Below are positions 31,989 to 39,442 of a stretch of DNA of 64,000 nt, in pieces (the first letter of the stretch is position 1; each line of letters opens with the position of its first letter). A program made the translations under genes and the position numbers. This DNA comes from Alkanindiges illinoisensis (GTDB taxonomy: Bacteria; Pseudomonadota; Gammaproteobacteria; Pseudomonadales; Moraxellaceae), in assembly GCF_004377485.1 (NCBI RefSeq), contig NZ_SNTY01000012.1, forward strand, positions 1 through 64,000, written 5' to 3'. The notes under the pieces are model-generated. The model saw only the letters and a program-made list of their open reading frames with translations. It had not been told where the DNA came from and searched no databases.

Positions 31989-32030
31989 TTATCTTTTTGG
32001 TATTGCATTAATTTACCTTTTAGGTAATAT
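31989..32030 (+). promoter_or_regulatory. Second early promoter with repressor operators (PL-like)
   Basis: The promoter has TTGCAT (32003-32008), a 16-base spacer and TAATAT (32025-32030). Operator TTACC-TTTTA-GGTAA at 32013-32027 lies in the spacer and overlaps the -10 box, the same layout as the cro promoter. A weaker copy, TTATC-TTTTT-GGTAT, lies at 31989-32003, 24 bases away centre to centre. Confidence 0.7.
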
Positions 32031-32065
32031 TATCTTCAACAAGCCAATAAACAGGCAAAAAGAAA

Positions 32066-32092
32066 CCTCCGCGTTGCTGTCACAACCGGAGG
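32066..32092 (+). promoter_or_regulatory. Long leader hairpin of the second early operon
   Basis: CCTCCG-c-GTTG, loop CTGTCA, CAAC-CGGAGG forms a 10-bp stem with one bulge in the untranslated leader, about 30 bases before the first gene. The right arm contains GGAGG and the left arm CCTCC. No T run follows, so it is not a terminator. It could be a binding site for an antiterminator or a translation control element. Confidence 0.5.
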
Positions 32093-32124
32093 CCTGACCC
32101 CAACTGAACTGGAGTAAAAATATT

Positions 32125-32337
32125 ATGTCACCAATGCAAAAGTTTGTCATCAGTAGCGAGCAATCGCTACTGGCCAAGCGTCACCGCCGTAATGTGTTCC
32201 GCGCCCGTATCATTTCCGCGTGCAGCGTTAAAAACGTGGTTGCCGTATTTATCCATGCAGGCCTGATCGTGTTCTTTGTAGTGATTACCACTGCCCTGTA
32301 TGCGTTTATGTCCACCCTTGTGCGTGGAGGCATTTAA
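32125..32337 (+). CDS. Small membrane protein, first gene of the second early operon
   Basis: The protein has 70 residues. A basic N-terminal half (LLAKRHRRNVFRARIISAC) is followed by one membrane helix (NVVAVFIHAGLIVFFVVITT). GGAG lies before the start. Its place right after the repressor-controlled promoter suits an early host-takeover or exclusion factor, but no family is recognised. Confidence 0.6.
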   Translation: MSPMQKFVISSEQSLLAKRHRRNVFRARIISACSVKNVVAVFIHAGLIVFFVVITTALYAFMSTLVRGGI

Positions 32338-32338
32338 T

Positions 32339-33301
32339 ATGACCACTGCATCTCTCAAGGTTTACCAAGCCATCAATGCAGTACAGCGTGCACTGGCCAA
32401 AGAAGGAATTTCAAAGGATCGCCAGGCCTCCGGGTTTGGTAATGGCTATGCATTCCGGGGCATTGATGATGTCTACAATGCCATAGCTCCCTTACTGGCC
32501 GAGCACAAGCTGGTGATTATTCCACGCTGTGTTGAGCGTACTGAAACACAGCGGCCCAGTGGTAATAAAACCCTGTATTTTGTCCTGGTCAAAATGGAAT
32601 TTGATTTTATCAGTAGTGAAGATGGATCTAAGCACGTGGCCTGCGTATTTGGTGAGGCGATGGACGCAGGCGACAAGGCCACCAACAAGGCCATGTCGAT
32701 TGCCTATAAATATGCCTGTTTCCAGACCTTTGCCATTCCGACTGAAGGTGACAACGATCCGGACGCCACTGTGCATGCTCCAGGTAATGTCCAGGCTAAA
32801 CCTAAACAGGCAGCTGGCCAGCCGCAACAGCCGCAACCCAATCAACCAGCTTGTGAGCAGGTAAAGCCACTGGCCACTATCCTGGCTGATATTAATAAGG
32901 CCCGGAATGTGGATACGCTTACTGCAATCCGCGACTATGTAGCGGCTCGGCAATATAGCAATTCTGATATTAGCGAGTTCAAGCAGGCGCTAAAATCACG
33001 CCATGATCAGCTCATACAAAAACGGCCAGCCCAGGCCAACCAGCAGCATGGCCAGTCACAAGGATTCAAACCGCTTCAGTCTGTGCTCAAGGATATTCTG
33101 GCCACCAAGACGGTGCACGATCTTATTGACATCAAAAACTATGTTTTTAATGTTGGCCATGGTGAGGAAGGCTACACCGAGCATGATTTCCGGATCATTA
33201 AAAACCAGCTCGCAGCGCAACACGACAAGCTGGTCAAATACTCGACCAAGAACCCTGCTCCAGCTGTCCGGCCTAACCTAGATGATCCAATCCCGTTTTA
33301 A
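32339..33301 (+). CDS. ERF family single-strand annealing protein
   Basis: The protein has 320 residues from the ATG at 32339, with GGAGG 8 bases upstream. Residues 5 to 145 match ERF: VYQAINAVQRALAKEGISKD, YAFRGIDDVYNAIAPLLAEH, then GEAMDAGDKATNKAMSIAYK and FAIPTEGDNDPD. It anneals single-stranded DNA in phage recombination. The C-terminal half is Gln and Pro rich and then holds two related helical repeats (PLATILADINKARNVDTLTA and PLQSVLKDILATKTVHDLID), and ends LDDPIPF, like the tips that bind single-strand-binding partners. Confidence 0.85.
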   Translation: MTTASLKVYQAINAVQRALAKEGISKDRQASGFGNGYAFRGIDDVYNAIAPLLAEHKLVIIPRCVERTETQRPSGNKTLYFVLVKMEFDFISSEDGSKHVACVFGEAMDAGDKATNKAMSIAYKYACFQTFAIPTEGDNDPDATVHAPGNVQAKPKQAAGQPQQPQPNQPACEQVKPLATILADINKARNVDTLTAIRDYVAARQYSNSDISEFKQALKSRHDQLIQKRPAQANQQHGQSQGFKPLQSVLKDILATKTVHDLIDIKNYVFNVGHGEEGYTEHDFRIIKNQLAAQHDKLVKYSTKNPAPAVRPNLDDPIPF

Positions 33302-33355
33302 TAATCCCGCCCTGCTGTGGCGGGGCATCCTACCCTATTGAAGGATGTAAACATA

Positions 33356-33658
33356 ATGAAAACAGACTCTCTTTACCGTAAGCTAATCCGTGAGAAAGCT
33401 AGGGTAAAATTTAAGGTATCTGGCCAGCTGCCAGGCACCTGCCAACATGGGTCACATCAAGCCTATGTGTACTATGCATGTCGCTGTGATGTTTGCGTCA
33501 CTTCGCACAATGCCTACCAGCTTAAATTGGCTAAAACGTCGCCTGTGCGCCACGGCACGCTCTATGGTTATAAAACCCAGGGATGTAAATGTCCATTATG
33601 TAAACAGGCTGTACAGGAATATTTCCGTGATTACCGGTCAAGGGAAGTAGCAGCATGA
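33356..33658 (+). CDS. Small cysteine-rich, probably zinc-binding protein
   Basis: The protein has 100 residues from the ATG at 33356. Cysteine pairs sit in YYACRCDVCVTSHNAY and in GCKCPLCKQAVQEYFRDYR, with HGTLYGYKTQ between. This H-G-T-x-x-G-Y / C-x-C-x-x-C pattern occurs in small phage and actinobacterial proteins of unknown function. It probably binds zinc. Its stop overlaps the start of the next, broken gene (ATGA). Confidence 0.6.
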   Translation: MKTDSLYRKLIREKARVKFKVSGQLPGTCQHGSHQAYVYYACRCDVCVTSHNAYQLKLAKTSPVRHGTLYGYKTQGCKCPLCKQAVQEYFRDYRSREVAA

Positions 33659-33785
33659 CCCATTACTACGCCTGGAAGAACAATGAAAAGCGCGCGGTAC
33701 ACAGAACAGCCGAGAGATTGAGTTTGAGGATGGTACTCGCGAGATCGTCAGCGGCAACAGTTTAAGAAAGTTAGGAGGTAAATAA
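33655..33785 (+). pseudogene. Broken small phage gene
   Basis: The first frame reads MTHYYAWKNNEKRA and then loses sense, stopping at 33765 after 36 residues. A second frame picks up with ARGTQNSREIEFEDGT and REIVSGNSLRKLGGK to a stop at 33783-33785. Together they look like one small phage protein with an N-terminal W-K-N-N-x-K-R motif and a C-terminal EFEDG motif, whose middle has been lost with a change of frame. A sequencing error is possible. Confidence 0.5.
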
Positions 33786-33789
33786 TATT

Positions 33790-34047
33790 ATGGGAGCACA
33801 AATTAATCAGCAATCAGCAGCAGCTGGCCAGACAGTACAAAGCAGCTACACCACGACAGACCTGTGCGTAAAGTTTAAACGCACTGCCCGTACATTTCTG
33901 CGCTGGCAATCTGAAAAATGGCCTAATCCCTTCCCTAAACCGATTTCAGCGTCAAAGGGCGCGGATAATGTATATAGTGCCAAGGCTGTAGACGCATGGG
34001 AAGCTGCTGGCGGCTTAAATGCTCAAGTAGCCACATCCAATGAGTGA
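33790..34047 (+). CDS. Excisionase/AlpA-like DNA-binding protein
   Basis: The protein has 85 residues. TTTDLCVKFKRTARTFLRWQ followed by WPNPFPKPI is the winged helix-turn-helix of the AlpA/Xis type, in which the helix precedes a W-x-x-x-x-x-F-P-x-P wing. AGGAGG lies 11 bases before the ATG. It faces the integrase gene and overlaps its end by 25 bases, the classic int-xis arrangement. It should steer the integrase toward excision. Confidence 0.75.
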   Translation: MGAQINQQSAAAGQTVQSSYTTTDLCVKFKRTARTFLRWQSEKWPNPFPKPISASKGADNVYSAKAVDAWEAAGGLNAQVATSNE

Positions 34048-35252
34048 TTGTTTAAAATCACCTGTAATCGCTCATACCATGCCTTATAGGCCTCTGCCTG
34101 CTCTTTTAAATAATCATACCGGTCATACGTCTGCCACATTTTTGGCAGCGCATGGCCAAGCATGATCTCACACACGTGGGGTGGTGCCAGTTCTGACATA
34201 TTGGTGCGCATGGTACGGCGCAAGTCATGTAACGACCAATGCAGCATTTCATAGTTTTTATGCCGCTTCAGCCACTGAAAAATATTGTTCGGCATTGATA
34301 AATGCCCTGATTCTTTCATAGGTTCAGTAGAATTTAATGCTGTGAAAATATAATCAGAATTATAGCTAATCATCATGGCCTGCCTGATCAGGCTCTCAAA
34401 CTCCGGAATAATCGGCCGCAGTAATGGTTTTTTGGTCAGTTTGCCAGTCTTATGATTTTCAGCCGGTATAGTCCACACGCCTTTTTCAAAATCAAAATCT
34501 TTCTTTTTGGCCAGCTTTAATTCACCTACCCGGCAGCCATACATCAGGCACAGCTTCATAAATATTTTGTTTTTTACGGCCATTCTGGTTTTATCCAGGG
34601 CATGCCAGGACAAATAGATTTCCTGATTAGTGAGTGCTCGCTCAGTGGAATTTTTAATAATATTTAAATCATGCTTTGCTGATATATCTTTTAAGTGATT
34701 CACGCTGGCCAGTTCGCGCTTAATCGCCCAGCGGTACACATGATCCGAATTTAACAATATCCTGGATGCAATAGATTGAGAGTGCTTGGTTATATCTTCC
34801 AGCAGTAAGACCCACTGCTGAAGGCTGATCTCATCTGCCAGGAACTCGCCAATAATAGGCAGTGCATGAATTTCAAAGGATCTTAAAATCTGGTGATGGG
34901 AGGCCTTTTTGGGCTTGCATGAATTTTCATACCACATGTAGAACAGGTCATTAAAATTTTTGGCATTAACAATATTGGCTTTTTCCTTATGCCGGATATT
35001 CTTAGGGTCGTGGCCCTGCTCCAGCTGGGCACGCAAACGCTGGCCCTCTGCCCTGGCATCCTTCAAAGACATAAGCGGGTATGAACCCAGATCCAGACGC
35101 TTGGCCTTGCCGGCATAGTTATAGCGCAACTGGAATACGATTTTACCCTTGGGTGACACCCGGACACTGAGCGCATCACGGTCTGCCCGTTCTTCCGTCT
35201 TTTCCCGTTCTTTTTTATGGTTGGCTTTTAGCCACGCTTCAGATAATGCCAT
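34023..35252 (-). CDS. Tyrosine integrase
   Basis: The protein has 409 residues from the ATG encoding MALSEAWLKANHK. An N-terminal arm-binding domain of DUF4102 type (RYNYAGKAKRLDLGSYPLMS then LKDARA) is followed by a core-binding domain and the catalytic domain. Catalytic residues are Arg241 (GCRVGEL), Lys268 (NHKTGKL), His342 and Arg345 (LHDLRR), His367 (LGHAL) and Tyr376. All are present, so it should be active. It inserts the phage into lepA, as the junction to its right shows. Confidence 0.9.
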   Translation of the reverse strand: MALSEAWLKANHKKEREKTEERADRDALSVRVSPKGKIVFQLRYNYAGKAKRLDLGSYPLMSLKDARAEGQRLRAQLEQGHDPKNIRHKEKANIVNAKNFNDLFYMWYENSCKPKKASHHQILRSFEIHALPIIGEFLADEISLQQWVLLLEDITKHSQSIASRILLNSDHVYRWAIKRELASVNHLKDISAKHDLNIIKNSTERALTNQEIYLSWHALDKTRMAVKNKIFMKLCLMYGCRVGELKLAKKKDFDFEKGVWTIPAENHKTGKLTKKPLLRPIIPEFESLIRQAMMISYNSDYIFTALNSTEPMKESGHLSMPNNIFQWLKRHKNYEMLHWSLHDLRRTMRTNMSELAPPHVCEIMLGHALPKMWQTYDRYDYLKEQAEAYKAWYERLQVILNNHSLDVAT

Positions 35253-35262
35253 GATCGACTCT

Positions 35263-35454
35263 TGTACATAATTTCCAAAAATTGGCCAGCATGTACAAAA
35301 CAGCCTGATTATGTACAAGGCTATGTACATAATTTTAGTGTCTTGTTGTGGCGCTTGGTGGCTGATTATGTCCTGTAATGTCGCATAGTGGAATACAGAA
35401 GCTAGGGAAATAAAGGTTTTTTTGTCGTGTGGTGACGGATGGTGTCGCGTGGTG
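35263..35454. repeat. Clustered direct repeats beside the integrase, likely arm-type sites
   Basis: Two sets are visible. TGTACA occurs at 35263, 35292, 35312 and 35324, twice within TGTACATAATTT (35263-35274 and 35324-35335). A second set, TGTCGC(A/G)T(A/G)GTG, occurs at 35379-35390 and 35443-35454, with a close copy TGTCGTGTGGTG at 35423-35434. They lie between the integrase start and the lepA junction, where integrase and excisionase arms bind. Confidence 0.6.
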
Positions 35455-35456
35455 TC

Positions 35457-35519
35457 TTATTGTTTATTATAAATATGGGCAATGATTGAAAAATTACGGA
35501 TGTTGCGAATATCGGTCAC
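35457..35519 (-). pseudogene. lepA: 5' fragment of lepA cut by the prophage (attachment junction)
   Basis: From a GTG at 35519 the minus strand encodes TDIRNIRNFSIIAHI, the conserved start of elongation factor 4 (LepA). In LepA this is followed by DHGKST, the GTP-binding loop. Here, after codon 16 at 35472, the frame reads YNKQ and stops at 35457. The change marks the prophage attachment junction. The rest of lepA should lie past the left end of the prophage, outside the window. Gene order (mucD, thioesterase, lepA on one strand) supports the call. Confidence 0.85.
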
Positions 35520-35608
35520 AGTGCGGCCAAAATATAAAGTTATTGAAAATGGCGCATTCTAACGCATTTTAAGCAAGAAAACTTGCAGGAAATGAGTGCT
35601 TGACGTGA

Positions 35609-36013
35609 TTAAAGTACGATATAGGCTTTTTTAAACTCAGGCGGCATACGGATGGGTCGCCCATTAGAAAGCCGGATGCAAACCCAGTGGGTTTTGGCTT
35701 CAAATACTACCTTTTTATCTTGTAAGCGTATGAATTCATATTGCCGGTAAAGGTTAAAACCATCCGTTTCTGTAAGCCATGTTTTTAATAATAATTGATC
35801 CCCTGTAAAGCAGGAGGCCAGATAGGTCATTTCATGATGACGGGCGACCATCGCAGCATCAAGTTTTTGATAACCAATAAAGTCAAGACCCAGCGCCGCA
35901 GAATGCGCCCAAGCCACATCCTGCATCCATTGCAGATACATAATATTGTTCACATGGCCAAAGCTGTCGAGGTGCTGGTCAGTTACCGTAATGATCTGCT
36001 CAAAAAGCTGCAT
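35609..36013 (-). CDS. Acyl-CoA thioesterase, hotdog fold
   Basis: The protein has 134 residues, normal for a 4HBT-type thioesterase. TVTDQHLDSFGHVNNIMYLQ contains the conserved Asp and the G-H-V-N-N-x-x-Y-L motif. MTYLASCFTGDQLLLKTWL and the strand EAKTHWVCIRL complete the fold. It hydrolyses acyl-CoA thioesters; the substrate is not evident. It lies upstream of lepA on the same strand, 90 bases away. Confidence 0.85.
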   Translation of the reverse strand: MQLFEQIITVTDQHLDSFGHVNNIMYLQWMQDVAWAHSAALGLDFIGYQKLDAAMVARHHEMTYLASCFTGDQLLLKTWLTETDGFNLYRQYEFIRLQDKKVVFEAKTHWVCIRLSNGRPIRMPPEFKKAYIVL

Positions 36014-36145
36014 GCGACTCCGCTACAAGTTTCATATTTTAGTGAATAACTATAATGGTAATCTCAGCATAATGATGAATTTTTATTTTAGACAGTGCAT
36101 ACTCTGCAACTTTAGTAATATCCTAATTCTTACGATGAGCTTGCT

Positions 36146-38206
36146 GTGGAAAATCCTTTGGTAAATAAACCCATTTTTATTCCTGCATTAAGTATTGGGT
36201 TGCTTTCCAAACGAACATGGTTAAGTAAAGTTTTAAATCACGACATTAAAATTGGTTTATTGCCTTTAGCTCATCGTCAATGGTTAGGTTGGGGAAATAA
36301 ACGTAGTTATAAAAGGGCAACGGCATTATCACAACTAGGTTCTGATTCTAATACCATTCAGCTGGAAGATGGCTTTATTCGTTCAATTGGATTACCCAAG
36401 GATAAATTTCCAGTCTGGTCAGTTATCTTTGATCCACTGGGTATTTATTATAATGCCTATAAGCCATCCTCTCTTGAACATTTAATTCAAGCTGCCAACT
36501 TCGATACAACAACTCTCAAGAGAGCCAACGACTGCATTGACCTTATTTGCCAGCATAATATTACTAAATATAATCATGCCCCCGATATAGCGCTTAATGC
36601 AGAGCCTGATCAAAAGCATATTCTGGTTGTAGACCAGACCAAAGGCGACTTATCTATTAAAGCCAGCGGCGCTTCAGCAGAAACCTTTCAATACATGTTA
36701 CACACTGCCTTAGCCACACATCCGGATGCCATTATCTGGGTTAAAACTCATCCTGAAGTCAGTGCCCAGCAGAAGCAAGGGCATTTTAAACCCGATAATT
36801 TTAATGACCGTATTCGCTATATTACAACAGCAGCCAATCCTTTATCCCTCATTAAGCAAATGGATGAAGTATATGTGGTCAGCTCACAAATGGGTTTTGA
36901 AGCATTAATGCTAGGCAAAAAAGTCTATTGCTTTGGCCTTCCCTGGTACGCTGGCTGGGGCTTGACGCATGATGAATATGCCCCAATTCGTATTTTGCAA
37001 AATCGCCGTACTGCACGCCCAACCTTACAACAGCTATTCGCGGCAGCCTATTTTCACTATACGCGCTACATTGACCCATATACCGGGCAGCGCTGCGATT
37101 TAGAAACCATTCTTGATATTGCCATTGCTCAAAAGCAGTGGAATGAAAGATTGGCTGGTACTGTACTTTGTGTGGGCTTCTCTCCCTGGAAAAAACATTT
37201 TATTCGTAATTACTTACATTTGCCTGCTCTTACTTTGGATTTCACTTCCGAACTCACTTATAAATCATTAATACCTGTTGATCATGTAATTATCTGGGGG
37301 ATGAAACAACCAGAACTCAACCACAAGACCATTGCTCCCGCCAAACTCTGGCGCATGGAGGACGGTTTTGTTCGCTCGGTTGGTCTGGGCGCCAAACTGA
37401 TTACCCCATACTCACTGGTACTGGACGATCAAGGTATTTATTACAACCCGCAGCAGCCATCGCAGCTTGAGCAGATTCTTTCCGGCCTTACGCTAAATGA
37501 TGACCAGCGCATCCGTATCCGTGGTGTAATCACTGCATTGATAAAGCAAAATATCAGTAAATATAATTTGCAAGGCGAAAACGACTGGCCATCTGCTGTT
37601 CCGGCTGACAAGCGAATTATTCTTGTACCGGGACAAGTATCAGACGATGCTTCTATCCGCTACGGCACGTCCAGCTATTGTCCTAGTAATCAGAAATTAT
37701 TAGAACTGGTCAGACAGCATCATCCTGATGCCTACATTGTGTACAAACCCCATCCGGATGTGGTCAGTGGTTTGCGCGATGGCAAAATAGCAGAACAGGC
37801 TATGCAGCAACTGGCCGATGCAATTGTGTATCAGACTAATATGTCGTGTTGCCTGCAAGCCTGTGATGAGGTGCATACCATGACCTCTCTGACAGGATTT
37901 GAAGCCCTGCTTCGCGGTAAAACAGTGGTTTGTTATGGGCAGCCTTTTTATAGTGGCTGGGGCTTAACCACCGATCTGCAACCGCCTCCGCGCCGTACCC
38001 AAAAGCTTGATATTGAGACACTGGCTTATGCCACATTGATTAGTTATCCGCTTTACTCAATTAACCAAAAAACTATGGGAGCACAAATTGAACACGTCAT
38101 TGAGCAACTTGGGCGAGAAATTGCTGTACCTGTAAAATCAAACCGTCTTTTTAGTGGTTTGTTACCAATCGTTAAAAGAATTCATCATCGCTTTTCATTA
38201 AGATAG
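36146..38206 (+). CDS. kpsC: Capsule export/Kdo-transferase protein KpsC
   Basis: The protein has 686 residues from a GTG. It is a tandem repeat of two related glycosyltransferase domains. In the first, QLEDGFIRSIGL, GIYYNAYKPS, WVKTHPEVS and GFEALMLGKKVYCFGLPWYA; in the second, RMEDGFVRSVGL, GIYYNPQQPS, VYKPHPDVVSG and GFEALLRGKTVVCYGQPFYS. This is the layout of KpsC, which with KpsS builds the poly-Kdo linker on lyso-phosphatidylglycerol to which group 2-type capsules are attached. It opens the rightward capsule genes and is divergent from the thioesterase. Confidence 0.9.
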   Translation: MENPLVNKPIFIPALSIGLLSKRTWLSKVLNHDIKIGLLPLAHRQWLGWGNKRSYKRATALSQLGSDSNTIQLEDGFIRSIGLPKDKFPVWSVIFDPLGIYYNAYKPSSLEHLIQAANFDTTTLKRANDCIDLICQHNITKYNHAPDIALNAEPDQKHILVVDQTKGDLSIKASGASAETFQYMLHTALATHPDAIIWVKTHPEVSAQQKQGHFKPDNFNDRIRYITTAANPLSLIKQMDEVYVVSSQMGFEALMLGKKVYCFGLPWYAGWGLTHDEYAPIRILQNRRTARPTLQQLFAAAYFHYTRYIDPYTGQRCDLETILDIAIAQKQWNERLAGTVLCVGFSPWKKHFIRNYLHLPALTLDFTSELTYKSLIPVDHVIIWGMKQPELNHKTIAPAKLWRMEDGFVRSVGLGAKLITPYSLVLDDQGIYYNPQQPSQLEQILSGLTLNDDQRIRIRGVITALIKQNISKYNLQGENDWPSAVPADKRIILVPGQVSDDASIRYGTSSYCPSNQKLLELVRQHHPDAYIVYKPHPDVVSGLRDGKIAEQAMQQLADAIVYQTNMSCCLQACDEVHTMTSLTGFEALLRGKTVVCYGQPFYSGWGLTTDLQPPPRRTQKLDIETLAYATLISYPLYSINQKTMGAQIEHVIEQLGREIAVPVKSNRLFSGLLPIVKRIHHRFSLR

Positions 38207-38347
38207 CGCAAATTTTGAAGAGCGCACGCTCAGTAAAATGCTGTTTAAATGATGTAACAGTGAGAAGGTTTAAATGCTACCATCTATCAAATAGCAGTTG
38301 TAATGATTTTAAGCTAGCTGCGTTTATTTATTCTGGGGAATTAGGCT

Positions 38348-39442
38348 TTGAAAAAGCTAAAAATTAATTTTTTATTTATCTTGTGTGTAGTAATTCCTTC
38401 TATACTGGCAATTATTTACTACGGCTTTATTGCTTCTGATGTCTATACCTCAGAATCAAGTTTTATTATTCGAAGCCCTGATAGACAATCCAGTACTACC
38501 GGGCTGAATCTGATATTAAGAAGTGCAGGTTTTAGTCGTGCCCAGGATGATTCTTATGCTGTAGATACATTTATTGGGTCACGAGATGCTCTTAAGCAAT
38601 TAGAAAACTCATACCCAGTTCGTGCTCATTACTCCTCTGAAAACATTGATTTTATCAATAGATTTGGTAATGCTCTAAATGGCCGGTCTTTTGAATCATT
38701 TTATAAATACTATGGCAATAAAGTAGAAGTTGAAACTGATCGAAATACGGCTATCTCCTCTCTAACTGTTCATGCTTTTTCACCTAAAGCTGCCTACGAT
38801 ATCAATGATAAAATCTTAAAGTTGAGTGAAAAACTCATCAATAATATCAATGATAACGCCCGCAAAGACTTGATCAGATTTGCCGAAAATGAAGTACTTA
38901 AAGCTGAGCAACAAGCTAACCAGGCTTCTCAGGCACTTAGTCAATATCGGAACCGAAATCGTGTCTTTAACCCAGAGGGTCAGTCTGCGCAGGTATTAAC
39001 GCAAATTACCAAGCTACAAGATCAGTTAGTTCAGACAAAAATGCAACTGGCGCAGGTACAGAATGTAGCGCCAGATAACCCTCAAATTGATTCATTAAAA
39101 GTACAGATTCGCGTATTAGAGCAAGAGATTCAAAATCAAAAATCTAATGTAGTAGGTGAAAGACAGTCCTTTACCTCACAATCTGGAAACTTCCAGCGTT
39201 TAACTCTGGAAAAAGAGCTTGCTGATAAACAGCTCGCTGCAGCCATGACCAGTCTTGAGCAAGCCCGTAACGATGCCGTACGCAAGCAGCTTTATCTTGA
39301 ACGTGTGGCACAGCCTAATATACCAGATGAAGCATTAGGCCCTAAAAGACTTAAAAGTATCGTGGCTACTATTATTCTGGGATTAATCATGTGGGGAATT
39401 TTAGGTATGCTATTGGCAGGTGCACGTGAACACAAAAACTAA
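38348..39442 (+). CDS. kpsE: Capsule export inner-membrane protein KpsE
   Basis: The protein has 364 residues from a TTG with GGGGA upstream. It has membrane segments at residues 8 to 28 (FLFILCVVIPSILAIIYYG) and 340 to 360 (IVATIILGLIMWGILGMLL), with a periplasmic part between. Residues 185 to 330 form a long coiled coil. SDVYTSESSFIIRSPDR is the conserved start of the KpsE/CtrB/BexC family, which couples the ABC transporter to the outer-membrane exporter. The next gene starts within its end. Confidence 0.9.
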   Translation: MKKLKINFLFILCVVIPSILAIIYYGFIASDVYTSESSFIIRSPDRQSSTTGLNLILRSAGFSRAQDDSYAVDTFIGSRDALKQLENSYPVRAHYSSENIDFINRFGNALNGRSFESFYKYYGNKVEVETDRNTAISSLTVHAFSPKAAYDINDKILKLSEKLINNINDNARKDLIRFAENEVLKAEQQANQASQALSQYRNRNRVFNPEGQSAQVLTQITKLQDQLVQTKMQLAQVQNVAPDNPQIDSLKVQIRVLEQEIQNQKSNVVGERQSFTSQSGNFQRLTLEKELADKQLAAAMTSLEQARNDAVRKQLYLERVAQPNIPDEALGPKRLKSIVATIILGLIMWGILGMLLAGAREHKN

